NCBI GenBank assembly: GCA_942492815.1
Contig: OW818658.1
Span: 3,100,001-3,164,000 of the forward strand
Length of the DNA stretch: 64,000 nt
Direction: 5' to 3'
DNA from: JAEUWI01 sp942492815
GTDB lineage: Bacteria; Hydrogenedentota; Hydrogenedentia; Hydrogenedentales; JAEUWI01
Part shown: positions 62,138-64,000 of the stretch, one piece after another
How positions within the stretch are numbered: position 1 is the first letter of the stretch
Layout: the number at the start of each line of letters is the position of its first letter
Notes under the pieces: generated by a model
Database searches by the model: none
What the model saw: the letters and a program-made list of their open reading frames with translations, nothing else
Told to the model about the DNA's origin: nothing
Position numbers and translations under genes: made by a program

Positions 62138-63643
62138 CTAACGCCTCGCTCCCGCCAGCTTCCCGACAAACACATCCCGCGCCTGGCGCTGCAATGCAAT
62201 CGCGGCAGCCTTTCCCTCTTCGGGCGACGCTTCCAACTTCACAATCCGCTCGTTGATCCAGTCAATGAAAAACTGCAGCGCCTCGGCCTTTGGTTTGAAG
62301 GGCATACCCTTGACCTCCACATAATACGGCGCTGTGGAGGCAATCCGGAAAGTCGTGGGATTCGACCCCAGCGCTCGAATCAAAAACCAGCCGCTTTTCT
62401 CGACCATTAATGTAATTCTCCCATCCGCCGCCAGTTCCTTCGGCGTCTTCTCCACCACCACCTCACCATTCATCACCACCTGCACGATCGACACCGGCTC
62501 CGCGCCGAGCAAGGCGGCCTGCGCGTTCAGCACAGCGCCCGCTTCCACCTGAAATACATGTCCCGGCTGTTCCCCCTCCACCGTGACATCGAGCAGCGGG
62601 CCATTGGTCACCATCGTGCGCCCCGCGCGGAGACCATCCCACCACGCGCCATAGTTCAGCCTGTCCCCGAGGTACACATAGACGCGGTTGTAACCCACGG
62701 GGCTCTTCAGCACGCCCGAAGCGCTCCCGGCAGAAGGCGGAATGCGGTAGCCCGCGTTCAGCACCTGATAGTAAATGTGCTGCGTCCAGAAGCCATTGCC
62801 CAGCGGCGAGGGGAAGTCCTCTTTCGGCCGCGCCTTGCCCCAGGCCTCGTTGTCCATGATCTCGCCAAGCTGCATGTGATTGTTCACAATGCCGATGGTA
62901 TGAATTCGGTCCAGAGCAAGTGCCGCAGGCATGTCCCACCAGAAGGGCTTTTCCATGTCGATGTGCGCGCCTGCCGCGAACCCCTTTTCGGCGAACTCCA
63001 GCGCGGAGGGCGTCTCCCGACCCGCCTGAGTCACGTCCATGGGCGGCGCATTGAAATACATGAATGCCCCGCCGCCCCGCTCATCCTCTCCACCGAGCAG
63101 GTAAATAAAGCGATTGTCCGGCAGCGCCTGCAAGGGATTTTCCGGCAGGGGCTCGCTGAGCCAGGGATTCGTCTTGTTCCACCAGGTGATCACCGGCGCC
63201 ACATGCAGGTCCTCCGCGCGGATAAGCAGGGGCACCTCCTCCACAGGCCGATGGATATGGGTCTCGCCGGACCACCAGCCCAGTGCCGACATATCCACGA
63301 TGCGCCCCAAGGTGACCGCTTCGACTCGGCTCTCGCCGGCCTCAATGGCCAGCGTCCCTTCCCGCGACTCAAACTCCGGCCCGCGCGCGACCTTGTATCG
63401 ATAGGCACCCGGCACTACCTCAAAGGTCGCCTCCCCCTCGCAGGTGACGTGGTCATGCCACCAGGACAGCGTCGGGTGTTTCACCCGGGCACCGGCCCCG
63501 TCCCAAAGGTGAATCCGGCATGGCACGAATTCGCCCGAGTCGGCGGAGCGCACCTCGAACTTCAGGGATTCGGTATGCGCGGCAGATACCCAGCAAGACA
63601 GCAGAATCAGGAATGTCACTCTCATAATATTCGCCACTCCCAT
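62138..63643 (-). CDS. CehA/McbA-type PHP-fold metallohydrolase, exported
   Basis: About 501 residues. The ATG at 63643 has AGGT upstream; an ATG at 63625 with a GGAG farther off is the alternative. A signal peptide precedes a beta-sandwich domain (EFVPCRIHLWDGAGARVKHP..). From about 120 comes the CehA region, with GWWSGETHIHRPVEEVPLLIRAEDLHVAPVITWW carrying the metal-binding THIH. Relatives hydrolyse carbaryl or other small esters, but substrates are mostly unknown. Follows the H-x-DG protein gene by 25 nt in the same direction. Confidence 0.78.
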   Translation of the reverse strand: MGVANIMRVTFLILLSCWVSAAHTESLKFEVRSADSGEFVPCRIHLWDGAGARVKHPTLSWWHDHVTCEGEATFEVVPGAYRYKVARGPEFESREGTLAIEAGESRVEAVTLGRIVDMSALGWWSGETHIHRPVEEVPLLIRAEDLHVAPVITWWNKTNPWLSEPLPENPLQALPDNRFIYLLGGEDERGGGAFMYFNAPPMDVTQAGRETPSALEFAEKGFAAGAHIDMEKPFWWDMPAALALDRIHTIGIVNNHMQLGEIMDNEAWGKARPKEDFPSPLGNGFWTQHIYYQVLNAGYRIPPSAGSASGVLKSPVGYNRVYVYLGDRLNYGAWWDGLRAGRTMVTNGPLLDVTVEGEQPGHVFQVEAGAVLNAQAALLGAEPVSIVQVVMNGEVVVEKTPKELAADGRITLMVEKSGWFLIRALGSNPTTFRIASTAPYYVEVKGMPFKPKAEALQFFIDWINERIVKLEASPEEGKAAAIALQRQARDVFVGKLAGARR

Positions 63644-63668
63644 AAGTTGTACCTGTCGGCTTTTCGGA

Positions 63669-64000
63669 CTACGGCCCGAGAGCATCCAGCGATAGCAATA
63701 CGTCCATTGCCGCCTGTGTCACGGGCCATTTCGCATTCATCTTAATGAACTCTACATGCCCATCCGCAAACACGACATTACTGCCGCCGGGAATATGCGC
63801 GAAGGGACGTTCTGTGAGCAATGGGATTTCGGAAAGCTCAGGGCGTGCAGCAATGGATTCCCGTGTGATCCGGGGCAGGCTCGCAGCACCTGCGACCGGG
63901 AGTTCGCTTTCGAATGTCCCGCCTTCCGCGATAACCTCCCGATAGGCCGCGGCGAAGCGTTCCAAATCCATCTGGTTGCGGATCTCATACCCGAGGTAGA
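63669..64000 (-). CDS. C-terminal part of an H-x-DG (DUF1559-like) protein, cut by the window edge
   Basis: The frame is open from the right edge (…YLGYEIRNQMDLERFAAAYREVI) to a stop at 63669. The end HIPGGSNVVFADGHVEFIKMN is the motif found at the C-terminus of prepilin-like DUF1559/SBP_bac-type H-X9-DG proteins, here with ten residues between His and Asp-Gly, one more than the canonical spacing. These proteins are very abundant in Planctomycetes and related phyla, where they are thought to be pseudopilins. The N-terminal pilin helix lies outside the window. Confidence 0.75.
   Translation of the reverse strand, partial: YLGYEIRNQMDLERFAAAYREVIAEGGTFESELPVAGAASLPRITRESIAARPELSEIPLLTERPFAHIPGGSNVVFADGHVEFIKMNAKWPVTQAAMDVLLSLDALGP

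Overview
The window reads as a chromosomal segment of a GC-rich Gram-negative bacterium, with genes on both strands, short intergenic gaps and many ATGA or 1-nt operon overlaps. The secretin and the PilM-N-O-P-Q alignment complex imply an outer membrane. A fragment with an H-x-DG prepilin-associated C-terminus, a Tat-targeted DegT aminotransferase, exported glycosidases and esterases, and extra-cytoplasmic beta-propellers together fit the PVC-like or Hydrogenedentota-type free-living heterotrophs best. That placement is an inference. No rRNA, tRNA, CRISPR array, integrase or transposase was seen.

Layout. 1-2 kb: end of a sugar ABC transporter operon (RbsC-like permease plus an exported protein), divergent from 2-6.4 kb, a sulfur and methionine cluster (cysK, metY, and a metX-metW gene fusion). 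6.4-9.4 kb: two short-unit tandem repeats, an Uup-type ABC-F ATPase and a carboxylesterase. 9.4-15.2 kb: the type IV pilus operon pilM-N-O-P-Q with a clear promoter and terminator. 15.3-15.6 kb: a probable unannotated ~300-nt structured RNA with its own promoter and terminator. 15.8-18.3 kb: a SPASM-domain protein without a radical-SAM motif, converging on a Nif11-like small protein and a zinc-ribbon/MshEN/HDOD protein. 18.5-23.2 kb: a giant coiled-coil membrane protein built of exact 77-residue repeats and broken by a one-base frameshift.

23.4-29.2 kb: a BrnT-type toxin-antitoxin pair, then the riboflavin operon (FMN riboswitch, ribD-ribE-ribBA-DUF2007-ribH-nusB-PHP phosphoesterase). 29.2-37.6 kb: a membrane redoxin/propeller protein lacking one thioredoxin cysteine, a 2OG dioxygenase with a GH29-like enzyme, a SprA-related protein, and TPR/AAA and TPR/membrane proteins. 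37.9-47.7 kb: prfC, a two-domain radical SAM protein, adk, a CPBP protease, hydrolases and membrane proteins. 47.7-54.2 kb: an operon of exported carbon-nitrogen hydrolase, two TIM-barrel amidohydrolases and a Tat-dependent DegT aminotransferase, then glnK and amt. 54.6-64 kb: a set of exported proteins probably acting on carbohydrates (propeller, GH-like protein with CBM9-like tail, acetylxylan-esterase-like enzyme, CehA-type PHP hydrolase, H-x-DG protein cut by the window edge).

Five non-coding inverted-repeat elements sit between genes in the right half. Two (37.6 and 61.9 kb) belong to one family with almost identical arms that each carry a GAAA-capped palindrome. Two others (49.1 and 56.7 kb) have arms made of three ~10-bp units. 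The best candidates for something new are the 15.3-15.6 kb RNA, the Nif11/SPASM pair, the 77-residue-repeat protein and the inverted-repeat family.
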